64,000 nucleotides of DNA from Prostheceraeus crozeri (Eukaryota; Platyhelminthes; Polycladida; Euryleptidae), in contig CAJQUW010001859.1 of the NCBI GenBank assembly GCA_907163375.1, forward strand, positions 372,001 through 436,000. The letters run 5' to 3'. The notes under the pieces were generated by a model. It had not been told where the DNA came from. It saw only the letters and a program-made list of their open reading frames with translations, and made no database searches. Below, piece by piece: positions 1 through 11,094 of the stretch (positions are counted from its first letter, which is position 1; every line of letters begins with the position of its first letter). Made by a program: the position numbers and the translations under genes.

Positions 1-869
1 CTTTGTTGTCTTAGAATAATAATAAATATATTTTCTATTTTTAGCATTTTTGCACCCTTCAGCATTGCTTATCAATTATTCATTCCATGTCTCATTTTGC
101 TTCCTTTTAAATTAGAGTGCTATATATCGTATAGACTGTATTACGGTAAGTCAGCTATTTTTTTGTGGTTCACCTTCTGAGGGGTCACACTTGAAATTTC
201 AAAGCCTTCATGAAATCATGAAGTAAGTCTACTCTATCCACTTCATCTGCACAACATCTTGTTAAATAAATAACTGCCATTTCGCATTCAGACTACATAT
301 TTTTCCTTGGGCTAGATATCAAAACAACTTCAATATACTAAAATATTCAAACATTGGGTAAATTGCAATACGTAATCGAAGTCTTACTCATACGCATATC
401 GGTGAAGTCAATACTTATAGCTAGCGGGTATGAATGGAACGTTTAAAGCCAAAATACGCCACTTGACCGAAAATTAGGATTCACTGTAGACACCACTTTG
501 ATGATACGCTATAGGACTTGGTCTTAAAAGAACCTAAACTACAAAAAATGTATATAACAATTCCCAGTCTCCACTGTAAAACTAACCAACAAGAAAATAA
601 GAATTTAAAAAAGAAATCTTGAAGTTCTCAATTTTTTGGCAATTTACATCAAAGAACCAATTTTGCTTTCACCAAAAGAAGAGCTCGAAGAACTTCAAGA
701 TTACTTATTTCTAGTTATTCCTTGGGATTTACTTATTATTACTGGGTATTTTACTCATTATTCCCTAGCTTTTCTTGGGATTTACTAGAGGTCCCTCTAC
801 AGCTTTTGTACTATGTAGTATCGTCTTTTAGAATTTGTCCACCAAGAAATTTAAGTCTTTAAATTTCAA
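1..869. other. No gene seen
   Basis: This is AT-rich DNA with no convincing reading frame, RNA gene or repeat boundary on either strand. It runs into a TA-rich microsatellite next to the first retroelement. Confidence 0.5.
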
Positions 870-930
870 GTATATATATATTTCATATATATGCTTTCAT
901 ATATTTCATATATATATATAAATATATATA

Positions 931-966
<36 letters not shown>
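870..966. repeat. TA microsatellite at the 3' end of a Penelope-like copy
   Basis: This is a TA-dinucleotide tract broken by a few TTTCATA units. It directly abuts the 3' end of the minus-strand Penelope-like copy. The plus-strand copy ends in the same kind of tract at 2829-2866, so the tract is probably part of the element's tail or its preferred target. Confidence 0.85.
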
Positions 967-967
<1 letters not shown>

Positions 968-1003
968 TTATATTTAAAAAAGAAAACAAAGTTTCTTGCA
1001 TTG

Positions 1004-1045
1004 ACCGAACATGTTTCAGAATGTTAACATTCCATCTTCAGCGGT
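1004..1045 (-). ncRNA. Hammerhead ribozyme motif (Penelope type), minus copy
   Basis: Read on the minus strand, ACCG and CGGT form stem I, CTGAAGA and GAAA form the conserved core, and GAATG-TTAA-CATTC forms stem II. The very short ACATGT segment forms stem III, with U as the cleavage-site base. The 42 nt are identical to the plus-strand motif at 2753-2794. Minimal type I hammerheads with a tiny stem III are known in Penelope-like elements; self-cleavage here is inferred, not shown. Confidence 0.75.
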
Positions 1046-1177
1046 AAAACCTGAATACAATAGCAATGGGAGTTTATATACAAAATGCGGGAAATGAACA
1101 AATGAGAGCAATAAAAAGAGTTCAAGTCACCAGTAGCTGTCTGACCATGGCACCGACATAGAGATTGCATTCTGCAA

Positions 1178-2043
1178 TTACAATTTCAAGTACATTTGTA
1201 CTGAACTGTTTCTTTCATTAGAGAGATAATTTGTATTATTCTTTAGAATAATAGATTCCAGAAACAACTGATTTCTAGATTTGCCAATAATCGAGAAATT
1301 TTCACTTTTAGGTGGATGATCATGCATCGAAACCTGAGTAGGAGAGGGATAGCACCTCAAGTGCTCACTTATACGAATGGCAAGATGGCGCCTCGTGGAG
1401 CCGATGTATCGCATTGGGCAGCGATCACACGTGTATAAATACACCACATTAGATTTGACACCATTCGCAATTTTATCTTTGTAATTGAAATAGTTTTGGA
1501 TTTTATCAGTAACAAAAACAGGATCAATTTTCACTTTATCAGAAAGATCAATGTTGATGTTTTTTATCCTCCTTTTCAAGTCATTGCTTTTACTCTCAAT
1601 GTAAGGAACAGTCCAGTAAACACTATTGGAAGTCTCCCTGTCCGACACTGTTTTGTGGAGAGATTGATTCATTTCAGTTTGCCTTTTGATCCGTTCTATA
1701 ACCCGTTTTTCATAGCCATTTCTCAGAAAAATGTCAGAAATCAGAGAGGCAGCCTTATTATAATTTTCTGCATTTGACCAAATTTTGTAAGCACGCGAAA
1801 ATAGAGCGCGCATAGCTGCAACCTTGTACGTAAATGGCGCTGAGGAACACGAAGGTATATAGATATCAGTGTTGGTTTCTTTCAAGTAATGGGAAACGTC
1901 AAAGTTCCCTTGATCAATTTTAATTTTAGTATCAAGAAAAATCAAGCTATCAGAGCCACGTTCCATTGTGAAAGTGATCTCTTTATCAATGCTATTCAAA
2001 AAATCTAAAAACTGTTCGCCGTCTGTTTCAGTTCTAAAAATGG
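1178..2043 (-). pseudogene. Penelope-like RT C-terminus plus GIY-YIG endonuclease (5'-truncated)
   Basis: One open frame covers the last part of a Penelope-type reverse transcriptase and the complete C-terminal endonuclease. The RT part shows the typical FLDTKI strand, followed by the SAPFTYKVAAMRALFSRAYKI region that ends Penelope RTs. The endonuclease has VYLYTCDRC, YIGSTRR and EHLR, meaning the GIY-like strand, a CxxC pair, the YIG strand, catalytic arginines and a histidine. The catalytic fingers and palm of the RT are missing, so this copy could not move by itself. The frame stays open upstream of about 2043 through the low-complexity junction, but that stretch is not element protein. 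In the full element this protein performs target-primed reverse transcription. Confidence 0.88.
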
Positions 2044-2111
2044 CAAACTCAAAAGGCAAAAGAAAGGCAAGATCAAAATAGGCAGATAAAAAGGCAAACT
2101 CAAAAGGCTCA
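2044..2111. repeat. Junction filler between the two inverted Penelope copies
   Basis: This short stretch is built from repeated AAAAGGCAAACTC-like units. They resemble the first bases of the plus copy (CAAAAGGCAAACTGAAATG). It looks like slippage or templated filler made when the inverted pair was formed. Confidence 0.6.
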
Positions 2112-2125
2112 AAAGGCAAACTGAA

Positions 2126-2620
2126 ATGAATCAATCTCTCCACAAAACAGTGTCGGACAGGGAGACTTCCAATAGTGTTTACTGGACTGTTCCTTACATT
2201 GAGAGTAAAAGCAATGACTTGAAAAGGAGGATAAAAAACATCAACATTGATCTTTCTGATAAAGTGAAAATTGATCCTGTTTTTGTTACTGATAAAATCC
2301 AAAACTATTTCAATTACAAAGATAAAATTGCGAATGGTGTCAAATCTAATGTGGTGTATTTATACACGTGTGATCGCTGCCCAATGCGATACATCGGCTC
2401 CACGAGGCGCCATCTTGCCATTCGTATAAGTGAGCACTTGAGGGGCTATCCCTCTCCTACTCAGGTTTCGATGCATGATCATCCACCTAAAAGTGAAAAT
2501 TTCTCGATTATTGGCAAATCTAGAAATCAGTTGTTTCTGGAATCTATTATTCTAAAGAATAATACAAATTATCTCTCTAATGAAAGAAACAGTTCAGTAC
2601 AAATGTACTTGAAATTGTAA
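2126..2620 (+). pseudogene. Penelope-like GIY-YIG endonuclease domain
   Basis: This 164-residue open frame is the C-terminal part of a Penelope-like polyprotein. Visible landmarks are Y78-L79-Y80 (GIY strand), C82 and C85 (the CxxC typical of Penelope endonucleases), Y89-I90-G91, R94 and R100, H104, and E139 as the likely metal ligand. The basic linker DLKRRIKN precedes it. The first methionine lies inside the linker by chance; the real start was in the lost RT. The domain nicks target DNA to prime reverse transcription. The frame is uninterrupted and ends just before the 3' UTR that carries the hammerhead. Confidence 0.88.
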
Positions 2621-2752
2621 TTGCAGAATGCAATCTCTATGTCGGTGCCATGGTCAGACAGCTACTGGTGACTTGAACTCTTTTTATTGCTCTCATTTGT
2701 TCATTTCCCGCATTTTGTATATAAACTCCCATTGCTATTGTATTCAGGTTTT

Positions 2753-2794
2753 ACCGCTGAAGATGGAATGTTAACATTCTGAAACATGTTCGGT
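2753..2794 (+). ncRNA. Hammerhead ribozyme motif (Penelope type), plus copy
   Basis: Stem I pairs 2753-2756 (ACCG) with 2791-2794 (CGGT). The core is CTGAAGA (2757-2763) and GAA (2781-2783). Stem II is the GAATG/CATTC hairpin with loop TTAA, and ACATGT is a two-pair stem III, leaving U2790 as the predicted cleavage base. It sits in the 3' UTR, about 130 nt after the stop codon. Confidence 0.78.
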
Positions 2795-2828
2795 CAATGC
2801 AAGAAACTTTGTTTTCTTTTTTAAATAT

Positions 2829-2830
2829 AA

Positions 2831-2866
<36 letters not shown>
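2829..2866. repeat. TA microsatellite after the plus Penelope copy
   Basis: This is a nearly pure TA tract directly after the 3' end of the plus copy, matching the tract at 870-966. Confidence 0.9.
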
Positions 2867-2868
<2 letters not shown>

Positions 2869-3841
2869 AGCATTATTACTGTGAACCATAGAAATTCCTC
2901 ATTTTTTAGTCAATAGCATATAAAATGACTTTCTTTGTCCCTTCTTTTCATTTCATATTTCTAAATTTTTGTCTTGAAAATAATGTGAAGTGCATCGATT
3001 TAGAAAATAAAATCAAGTCACAATAAAGGCAAGCTGTTGGAGAAGTCCTCCATTATATAATGGTACATTCCGACCGATGACTCATTCGTCTTATTGCGCG
3101 ACTTATTCACAGCTTGGGCCTCACTTGATCTTCCGAAAACAAATTGCATGGATTATGGATATTTTTGGAACAGTGGTTACATGCGCTTTCTCCATTTGTG
3201 CAAGTCTGATTATTATGGGCAATTACCTAGGTTTCGAAATCGTTGGGACAGATATCCACTATGAAATTCTGGCTATGGTCCTGGCTTAATGTTCAGACTG
3301 CTACTGTCGATAGATCTATAACTTGTCTTCGACAACTTCCTCCTCAGTCTTCATCAGAAGAATGGTCAGAGGCATTATTGAATTACAGGACTTCAACATC
3401 ATTCTAAAAGCCCATGTGTTTTACATATCTTTTGGATGAATGATTCATAACTGATGTGTAATAATTAGGATACAACTCACCTGGTTTGCACTGCGTAAAT
3501 TTTTTTTCTATCAGCTTCCGACGAAGGAGAAGTTAGTGGTAGTCTAAGAAAGATTAAATCAACCTGATAACAATACACAACACGTAACACGAGAAGCGGT
3601 CGTTGATCTAATGACTGGGAAACATCTATCGGGTCACGAGAAACACGAAAGACAAATGGTAAGAAGCACACAATTACACACGAAGCGATATCATTCTTCC
3701 ACGCCTCACTGAGTCGATGATAACAGGAATGGGTCGAGACAAGCTGAGAATTTCCTGTAGAATGTCCCAGGATAAAATAGGAGACGCCAAACTGAGGTCG
3801 ACAGTAAATGATGAATCGTCGCCGCTACGTCATCTGAGGTC
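2867..3841. other. Unrecognised DNA with one small open frame
   Basis: The only frame of note, 3077-3289 on the plus strand, gives 70 residues with one hydrophobic segment (IFGTVVTCAFSICASLIIMG). I do not recognise it, and it has no visible splice or promoter support. At 3328-3357 (minus) a CTGATGAAG followed by GTCGAAG recalls the tails of hammerhead-bearing retroelements but lacks a proper core. Confidence 0.35.
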
Positions 3842-3847
3842 TCTCCG

Positions 3848-3888
3848 ACAGCCAATCAAACGTGTTCTTCCGCTTGTGATTGGCTGAT
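3848..3888. promoter_or_regulatory. Facing pair of CCAAT boxes
   Basis: AGCCAATCAAAC and GTGATTGGCTGAT face each other within about 40 bp. This is a common layout in metazoan promoters bound by NF-Y. No TATA box or gene can be tied to it, so the function is speculative. Confidence 0.3.
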
Positions 3889-4103
3889 CGTTTTCTGACC
3901 TTATTGATACATTTTCTGGTTATTCAAAGCGAGCATGGACTGCGTGAGAGATTGAAGAGAGTTTCGCTACCTTCGGTACTATGAATAGACAAGAAACAGA
4001 GAATTAGTTGAATGTTGATGAACTATTAATTGGCCGTTGTTCGCAATTGGTGAAAAACCCAGTATGGCTGATGTCAGCCTTCAGACAAAACGTCACTTCT
4101 TTT

Positions 4104-4154
4104 CAAATTGCCGAGATCTTTCGACCAGCACTGCCGGCCATCATCAGAGAACTC
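4104..4154 (-). ncRNA. Solo hammerhead-like motif
   Basis: On the minus strand CTGATGA is followed by a seven-pair stem II (GGCCGGC against GCTGGTC, two G-U pairs). Then come GAA, the tiny AGATCT stem III and a C at the cleavage position. Stem I is GAGTTCT against GGCAATTTG with one bulged C. The layout matches the Penelope-type motifs at 1.0 and 2.75 kb, but no element protein is nearby, so it is probably the surviving end of a degraded retroelement. Confidence 0.55.
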
Positions 4155-6362
4155 CAGATGATGTTATTGCAGGCTAACAATATGCACTGAAGTTCAAACA
4201 TGTGGTTATGTGCCTACTCCCCTTGAAGTCATTTTTATCACGAAGGCCTACTAATTCAAATATTCCATATTTCAACTATAATTCATTGCTTTAGATTTTA
4301 CAGCTGGCAATCCGGCTTCTCACTTTATTCGTGGAAATTTTCCCTCGGCTGTTAAGAGCCTATCTACAATCAAGGACACTAAGCCTTCATTTTACCTTGA
4401 ACGTAAAATTTTGATTCAATTCACGACTCGCAAGTGAAGAAACTCGAGATCCTAATGTTGATTCCAAAAAAATCATTGAAATTAGATTTCGAGCATAGTA
4501 TGTTCAAGGTAATATAATATGATATTTATTTCACAATCAAGCGTTTAGTTTTTGACTGCTCTTCCCACTTTTCGTAGGCCTTAATGAAAATATAGCAATG
4601 TACTTGTGAAAGTTGAAAGGACAGTTCATCGCATTCCGTAAATGGTGTGGCATATTGCCTCAAATGTGATATTTATTTTGAAAAGGGAATATATTCCTTT
4701 TTCTTAATATATATTTTCTCAAATAAATACATATACATTTATTCAAATAAGGGAATTTTTGTTGCAATCTCATGTATATATATGCCTGAAATTGTATTAA
4801 AATTAAATTTTTCACATTTTAGGGCATAATGAGGGATTCAATGCACATGTATTTTCATTGATCTTGCAGAATAAGTGGAAAATTCTTCTATGTAGGCTAT
4901 TCCATATTACATATCTGGTTGAATATATTTGCGCATGAATTCTCGGATGGATATTGATTTATGAGAAAAAGAAGTTAATTGGTTTACTTACTTACTTGCT
5001 TAATAAGCAAAATCTCTAAATCCTAGATTCATTAATACTCCTCGTCTGTTGATGATTACGCATTTCTCTTCCATCAGTGTTCGCAAAGAAGTTTGGTGAT
5101 TTGTATTAGAAAGAGATCTGCGGAGTGCTCTGAAGCAGATATTGCATTATTGGTAGCGGCTGCAAGAAATATGCCAAGTTATCGTCTCTTCACCAAATTC
5201 AACTCGTAAAAGACATCTGGAATCATGATGTTGTTGGAAACCGATTCATAGGTGTCATTTTAAAATAAACAACCCATCTCTTCTCGAAAAGAATTGGCCA
5301 AGAAATAAGATATTATATATCGGTACTCAAACAATCTTGCGAAATACTTTGGTCAAAAAGACGAGGTATATAGTCTACAATGCAAGTCTATAACATGTTT
5401 CATGTTCATTATGCATCAGGTGACACTCATATTCACATGGATTGATTGATTCATTCATGTCAAGTCATTTCGGTGTGTTCGCCAGACGTGAAGCGAACGA
5501 AAAGCCTCGCGAATACATGACGTCGACCAACACCACATTTGGGGCATTTTCATTTATAAAACAGGGAATTATAATTATGAAACAAGGAATCGTGTTTCTC
5601 CACAGCAGCCAATACATTATCATAATGACCGCAAAGACAAAACTTGCATTCTACTTAGGCTTAAATTTGATTCCTTAATGCGCCCTAATGTCTAAGCACA
5701 TAGACCCAGTGGCAGTCACGATTCGATTTTCGCGCGATTCTGAATATTTCTAGATTCAGTGATTAGAAGTTCACAATAAGTCTAGCTTGCATTATTCTTA
5801 ATTTCCATACCACTTTTCTTTAAAAGTTTGAGAGTGTGAAACACTACAGTCTATTGCGACTGAAATTGTAATTACACTTTTAATTTATACGATGCTCCAT
5901 CTGTAAATGCTTGGGAGTGCATCATAATAAATCAAAATGCATAAAAAGTCGCAAGCAAGGCATGAAAAGTCTTGATAATCCATTTTTAAGATTCTACTGC
6001 AAATTTGCTATCATGAAATTATTGCAAGCAGGCTACATGTACCTACATTGAAGTATCTTGTTAATAATTCCATTATCAAGTTTTGATTCTTCTGGTCTCT
6101 ATCAATTATCAATTTTATCGAACATACTTATAGGTATTTGCCTTTTCTTCTGTCGGTCTTGAAATGAGGATGATTATGCGTCAACTAAATCAAACCATTA
6201 GATTTATAACGTTCAAAAAACATTACCAAATCTAATAGAAAGATGTCCTCAGCCTTGAACAATTTAAGCATAAAAATCCTTGGCAACAATAGACGCTCAA
6301 TTTTGGACTACAAGGGATCTTCAGTACAGATCGGAATGGTTCAAGCTAGCTTAAAATATCTA
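4155..6362. other. No gene seen
   Basis: This is AT-rich DNA with several short open frames (60-78 codons) that show no domain, codon pattern or splice context. I see no RNA gene or repeat boundary. Confidence 0.45.
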
Positions 6363-6655
6363 GAACTGGCACTCTACAATCTTCATGATTATCAGCCGCA
6401 CGGCAAAGCCAGGATAGATGATCACAGAGCGACTCATTGTGCATTCTTTTGCTTGTTCAGGCATTCAGGATATTTCAAGCTAGTTTGGCCATCTCCGAGC
6501 CGTGCTGACGAGTCCTTGAAGGGAGAAAAGTGCAACGTCTATTGCTTCCAAGGAATTTCTGTGCTTGGATTGCTCAAGTCTGAGGAGTGAGGACATCCTT
6601 CTATTCTATGCCCTGGTGAGCTGGCACTCTGCAGTCTTTATGATTAGCAAATCTG
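6363..6655 (+). repeat. Imperfect ~250-bp dimer enclosing a decayed hammerhead-like core
   Basis: The stretch from 6363 (GAACTGGCACTCTACAATC) returns with changes at about 6614 (GAGCTGGCACTCTGCAGTC), a spacing near 250 bp. Between them, at 6505-6528, lies CTGACGAGTCCTTGAAGGGA then GAAA. This resembles a hammerhead core with stem II, but stems I and III do not close. A 115-codon frame (6243-6590) overlaps and is not recognised. Confidence 0.3.
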
Positions 6656-7411
6656 CATATATACATGTACGTGTGTAGCCTAGATGAGAGTGCAGTTGCT
6701 ACCGGGCTATGTACATAGTGTGCATATTAAATGCAAATCAGGCATTAATACGAATTGCTCTCAATGTTTTTATGTGATTTCAATACAGATATAATAGCAA
6801 GGGACCCATTATACTTGACAGCATGCATGATTCGCATAGATCGTGTATCTGGCCTATACAAACGTGTTTAATGCTATGTTATTGTGTGAAATAATACATT
6901 CCTGCGGTGTTGCGGAACTCCCATAGAGATTTACTGATGCACGGGAATGACACATCGCGTCACACGACATCTCTGTCGAGCTATACATGATCTCATGTAA
7001 GAGCACCTGCGCATTTCAATTTTAATTAATTGCAATCGATTAAGTGAGCGGAATCAATTAACTGCGCCCGCCACTACATAGATCTGCATGTATGTAAGCA
7101 TGAATGAGATGGAAATTATTCTTGACAAAAGTCCAGAAAAATATTGAGAGGTTACCAAATCAAAACTTGATCATGGGTGATTTCTGGAAAAGCATTTGCT
7201 AAAATCCTGTTGTGGACGGCAAATAAATGAACATCCGAAAAATAAGAAGCTATCGTAATTTGTTGTTTTCAAACATCTCGGAGAATGAGTTGACCACTCG
7301 CCAAAGATTGCCTACAACATCGAATGAAATCCTCGTAGCGATTTGAAGTTTTATAACACGCGTCCTTCTTAACTATGCATATGTGAAGCTATTTGCATGA
7401 CCTTCGATTTT
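6656..7411. other. No gene seen
   Basis: There is no convincing coding sequence, RNA gene or repeat boundary in this stretch. Confidence 0.4.
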
Positions 7412-8331
7412 GGAAGTTCTACATTCTGCGCAACTATTTTACAGAAACCTAAGAAATCCCGTTCGTTGGTGCCACGATTTTGAATGAGAGCCACTTCTAA
7501 ATATTTTAATTATTTCAATCACAGAAATCCGACTTTTCCCTTTGTCTAATTTATGGACAACAGCGGTTGGTTGTGGCCATTTCATACGCTCATTTAGGAA
7601 CCGGTCCAGGTCAATGTTGTTAGATCTTAAGAGGAATCAGATTACTGAACCTTACGACAGTTCTGGATTCTTGCCGCAAGGTAATCTCAACCACTGAATA
7701 TACAAACGAAAAAAAACTACAGTTGTGACTCACAAGAAAATGTACTGAAGAGATATGATCAAATATTGCAAATTAAAAAAATCACGATCGTTCTAACAAA
7801 TTGTTAGTACAGATATTTTAAAGTTGGATAAAGTTCTTATTGGTGCTCGAAAGCAAAATTTCTGAGGCATTGGTATGTGTCAAAGCCATGCGTTTCTCAT
7901 TGAAAGCTTGACCAGCTGGTCACTGTACAGCTTGGACAAATGGTCAATAGTAGTGCAAACACTTTTCTACATACTAGCGCGATATTAGGGTATTGTTTAG
8001 CGCTCTTTCCCTACCACTCCAATGGATTTGTGATGAGAGGAAGACATCGCTCTTGTAAAAATTTCTGACCTCAGTATCTACAGATGTTGCATCATTGGAC
8101 TACTCTTCATCATATCGGTCATCAAGGAGGTAAGAGTGCAAGTCTAACTTATGGTCACAACCAACCGCTGTTGTCCATTCTAGTCTCGATAAATTAGACA
8201 AAGGGAAAAGTCGGATTTCTGTGATTGAAATAATTAAAATATCTAGAAGTGGTTCTCATTCAAAATCGTGGCACCAACGAACGGGATTTCTTAGGTTTCT
8301 GTAAAATAGTTGCGCAGAATGTAGGACTTCC
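7412..8331. mobile_element. Inverted-repeat (foldback-like) element
   Basis: The arm 7412-7578 returns in inverted orientation at 8152-8331, with few mismatches and one ~12-nt extra segment in the right arm. The ~570-bp spacer has no recognisable gene. This is the shape of a non-autonomous DNA transposon with long terminal inverted repeats, or of a local inverted duplication. I could not define a clear target-site duplication. Confidence 0.65.
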
Positions 8332-9177
8332 ATTGATAGAGATGTAATTAATAATTGTAATCAATTGCATTTCATGAGCAATTGACATAAGTCCGCCTAA
8401 TTGCAAATATTTTGAGTAATTTGTGGTTTACTTGATCTCATCACATCGGTGCATGTACTCGTAGATAGATCGTTTAGATTATAAAAAGAGTAAAGTAATT
8501 TCAGAGGAGATCGAATTTAAAGAATTCTAAATGGATTCATAATTTCACGTGAAGTGGTGATCATTCAACCACAGAAAGAAGCACGTGATTTGCGTCTTCA
8601 ATACAAGTTTGAATAGAGGATTGTAGACGATGTGATTGAAATAGATTTTGATATCCTCACTGAGAAGTACACTGAGAATAGTACACTGGATAGAGACATT
8701 TCTATTTTTATTGCATGCAACATCATAGCACTTAGTACAAAAATAGCACACGAAGTCACTTACTCAACCTTATTTGTTTAGGCTATTTCTTGTCGGTAAA
8801 TCATCGGCATCAGAAGGAGAAACTCGAAAATTAAATTACAAATTCCGTGTGACATGGTAGCAATATCCATGCGGTATTTACACGACATTAATAACATAGA
8901 ACAGGCGAGGAGAGTTCACTGCTTCGCCACGTGCTACATATTTAGAATGCAGGGTGAATGGAGCTGCTGTATAACTACATATTCAGACAGGTCGTCTCTT
9001 CTTCTGTTTGACTAGAAAGGAAGCATTGAAACATGTAACGGTAATGAAATGAAAAAAATCTGCTGGCGTAACGCCATAGCAATCGAACAATGAGCAGCCC
9101 GTTCAACATTGCACGCTACATTGTGCAAGTTTCAGTGACTGTTATTAACCGGATTACACAGCAAAGAGACACAGACG
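8332..9177. other. No gene seen
   Basis: Only short, unconvincing frames occur here; the longest (8545-8751, minus) has no recognisable domain. Confidence 0.4.
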
Positions 9178-9500
9178 ATGTGAAGTTCTACATAGAAGTT
9201 ATTTAAACTTTTTTTCGTGCGTCTGCTATCCTTTTAAATAATGATCGGAAGGACCACTATTATCGTGAAAACTCTTGCATAATGATCTGAATTCTTCGAA
9301 TGTGAAGGAGTCGTGGCGATCGGAGCATTTTGAAGGAATTCAGAGCAATCCGCAAGCGACGCACGACTATTTTTCCTGTCTATGTAAGATATTAAAAATT
9401 TCTTTTTGCTCACTTATTAAGTTCCTGCATGTGCCTTCTGTTTGAATCAGTTTGCACTTGCAGCAAAGTGGTACGATTAAACAATCTAATTCTGTGTTGT
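9178..9500. repeat. Dispersed repeat, copy 1
   Basis: This ~320-bp stretch is similar to 13178-13490 inside the left terminal repeat of Polinton 1. Shared landmarks include AATGATCGGAAGG, AATGATCTGAA and CAAGCGACGCACGACT. The family is not recognised. Confidence 0.7.
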
Positions 9501-10945
9501 GATGCGATAACGCTTAAGAAAATACTCTTGAGGTTGAGCATGAAAGTAGTAACAAAAACCAATCGAATTCCTAGTTTAACAAACACTACCTCTTCAAGGC
9601 TGTCATGACACAGAGGATCTGTAAAATACTATCATTCCTTCTGCATCACTATCATGATCAGTTAATTCTGTGGTAATTTCCTCAAAATTGTAAACATTTC
9701 CATATCTCACATTTGGCAACAGTACCCAAATGTGTTCACCTCGGATTCATTTAATAAAATCGACTCTTTATGGGGATTTAATGAATGCTCAGCTGCTACT
9801 CTACCTAATTCATGTATACTTACTCTATGTTACATAATTTCATGAGAGATGCCCTCTTCCGACTCTCCTGGTTGCACCACTGTTAGCGATATTTATATTT
9901 CACCAAACGAGAATTGTCTTAGAATTCTGCAAACTTTATTTACAATGTATGATATGATGTACATCAGTGTTCCTATTCAAGCCAAAAAAATCCCCCTCTG
10001 ATTTTTAAAAATCCTGCCGACATATCAAAATCCGCTAATTTTTCAATACTCCTGCCGAATTTGATGCATGATTTAACAACTCAAAACTTTCAGGTTCTGA
10101 ACAGTACTACAATGAAACATCTGGGGACATATTCAATTAGATTTTACATGGGCCTACTGGCAGCAACTGTAATGCACAAGTTTCGCCAGTTCTTCGTCTC
10201 AACAATCTTTCACAATGCTTTTTAACAGTTATATTCTTTTTCAGCTTCATCCTAATCTTTCTTACTTTTCTCGTGAGCACCCAAAGGCATTGAAATTAGA
10301 CGCTCACGTCAACTTTCACCCATTCAGTGTTCATTCTTCCACCAGCATCGACGTGGTCATAACTTAAGTCACTAATTAACAATTTAATTAATACACTACA
10401 TATATCTAGCGATTTCATCACAACGGGCCTGAAATAAAGTACTGACGGGTTTTGGCCGGGCCTGGCTTGGGCCTCAAAAGTAGCCCCGGTTCCAACTCTA
10501 TAGACAACATATAGTTCCATATGATTCCAACAATAGACACATTGTAGATTTTTGAAAATGATCAAAATCGTTCTTCTGTATGTTACAATTCAAGTAATTG
10601 GGAATGATTGGATATGTATTAGATAACTATCTCTATGAAGTAAGTAACAACCTAACTCTGCATCATACTCTATGCTCTGCATTGCATTGCTAATTCTTAT
10701 GATGAAGAACTTGACTCGTCGATTCCTAGCGCATGTTTCCTACACTGAAGCTATCTGGCACGAACACGCTTATCCAGGGACGCCGGCACGAGTTTAGAGC
10801 AGGTGTTGCATCGATTTCAAGGAGGGCACTTTGGGGTAGGCTACCGCACCCATGTCCCACAACCCAATATTTCATGTCTTAAATGCGTTGCAGACATACC
10901 TCGGTTTTTCACAGGCCTGCATGTAAACTTTGGATTGATAGCTAT
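9501..10945. other. No gene seen
   Basis: I see no supported gene or RNA. The stretch ends at the target site of Polinton 1. Confidence 0.4.
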
Positions 10946-10951
10946 TCCATG
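10946..10951. repeat. Target-site duplication (left) of Polinton 1
   Basis: TCCATG here and at 27354-27359 flank the element exactly. Six base pairs is the length Polinton integrases generate. Confidence 0.9.
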
Positions 10952-11094
10952 AGTAGTAATCCCATCCCAAAATCAAGTCCAGTGCAGTGCAGTGATGAGT
11001 CATCATGCTGACTCAGCCCCCCCTCTCGAAGGAAGGTGAGGGAGAGTGCCAAGGATGCGATGGAAGGATGGGTCCGAGAGGAGAAAACTGGTCC

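Larger units (their letters stand above)
967..2043 (-). mobile_element. Penelope-like retroelement, 5'-truncated minus copy
   Basis: The copy reads from about 2043 down to 967 and holds the end of the reverse transcriptase, the linker, the GIY-YIG endonuclease and the 3' untranslated region with a hammerhead motif. About 720 bp of it (967-1690) is repeated almost perfectly in inverted orientation at 2112-2835, giving a head-to-head pair. Penelope-like elements are often 5'-truncated and inverted, so the arrangement fits the family. The clade within Penelope-like elements cannot be settled by eye. Confidence 0.9.
2112..2835 (+). mobile_element. Penelope-like retroelement, 5'-truncated plus copy
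   Basis: The copy repeats, in the opposite orientation, the linker, GIY-YIG domain, 3' UTR and hammerhead of the minus copy at 967-1690, with only a few base differences. It ends in a TA tract. It is truncated just upstream of the endonuclease and so carries no RT. Confidence 0.9.

Noticed and set aside
3077-3289. 70-codon frame with a hydrophobic segment as a possible host micro-protein
   Set aside because: There is no promoter, splice or similarity support; a chance frame is as likely.
3328-3357. CTGATGAAG ... GTCGAAG on the minus strand, resembling a hammerhead
   Set aside because: The base after GAA is G, not A, and stem III does not form, so the core is not met.
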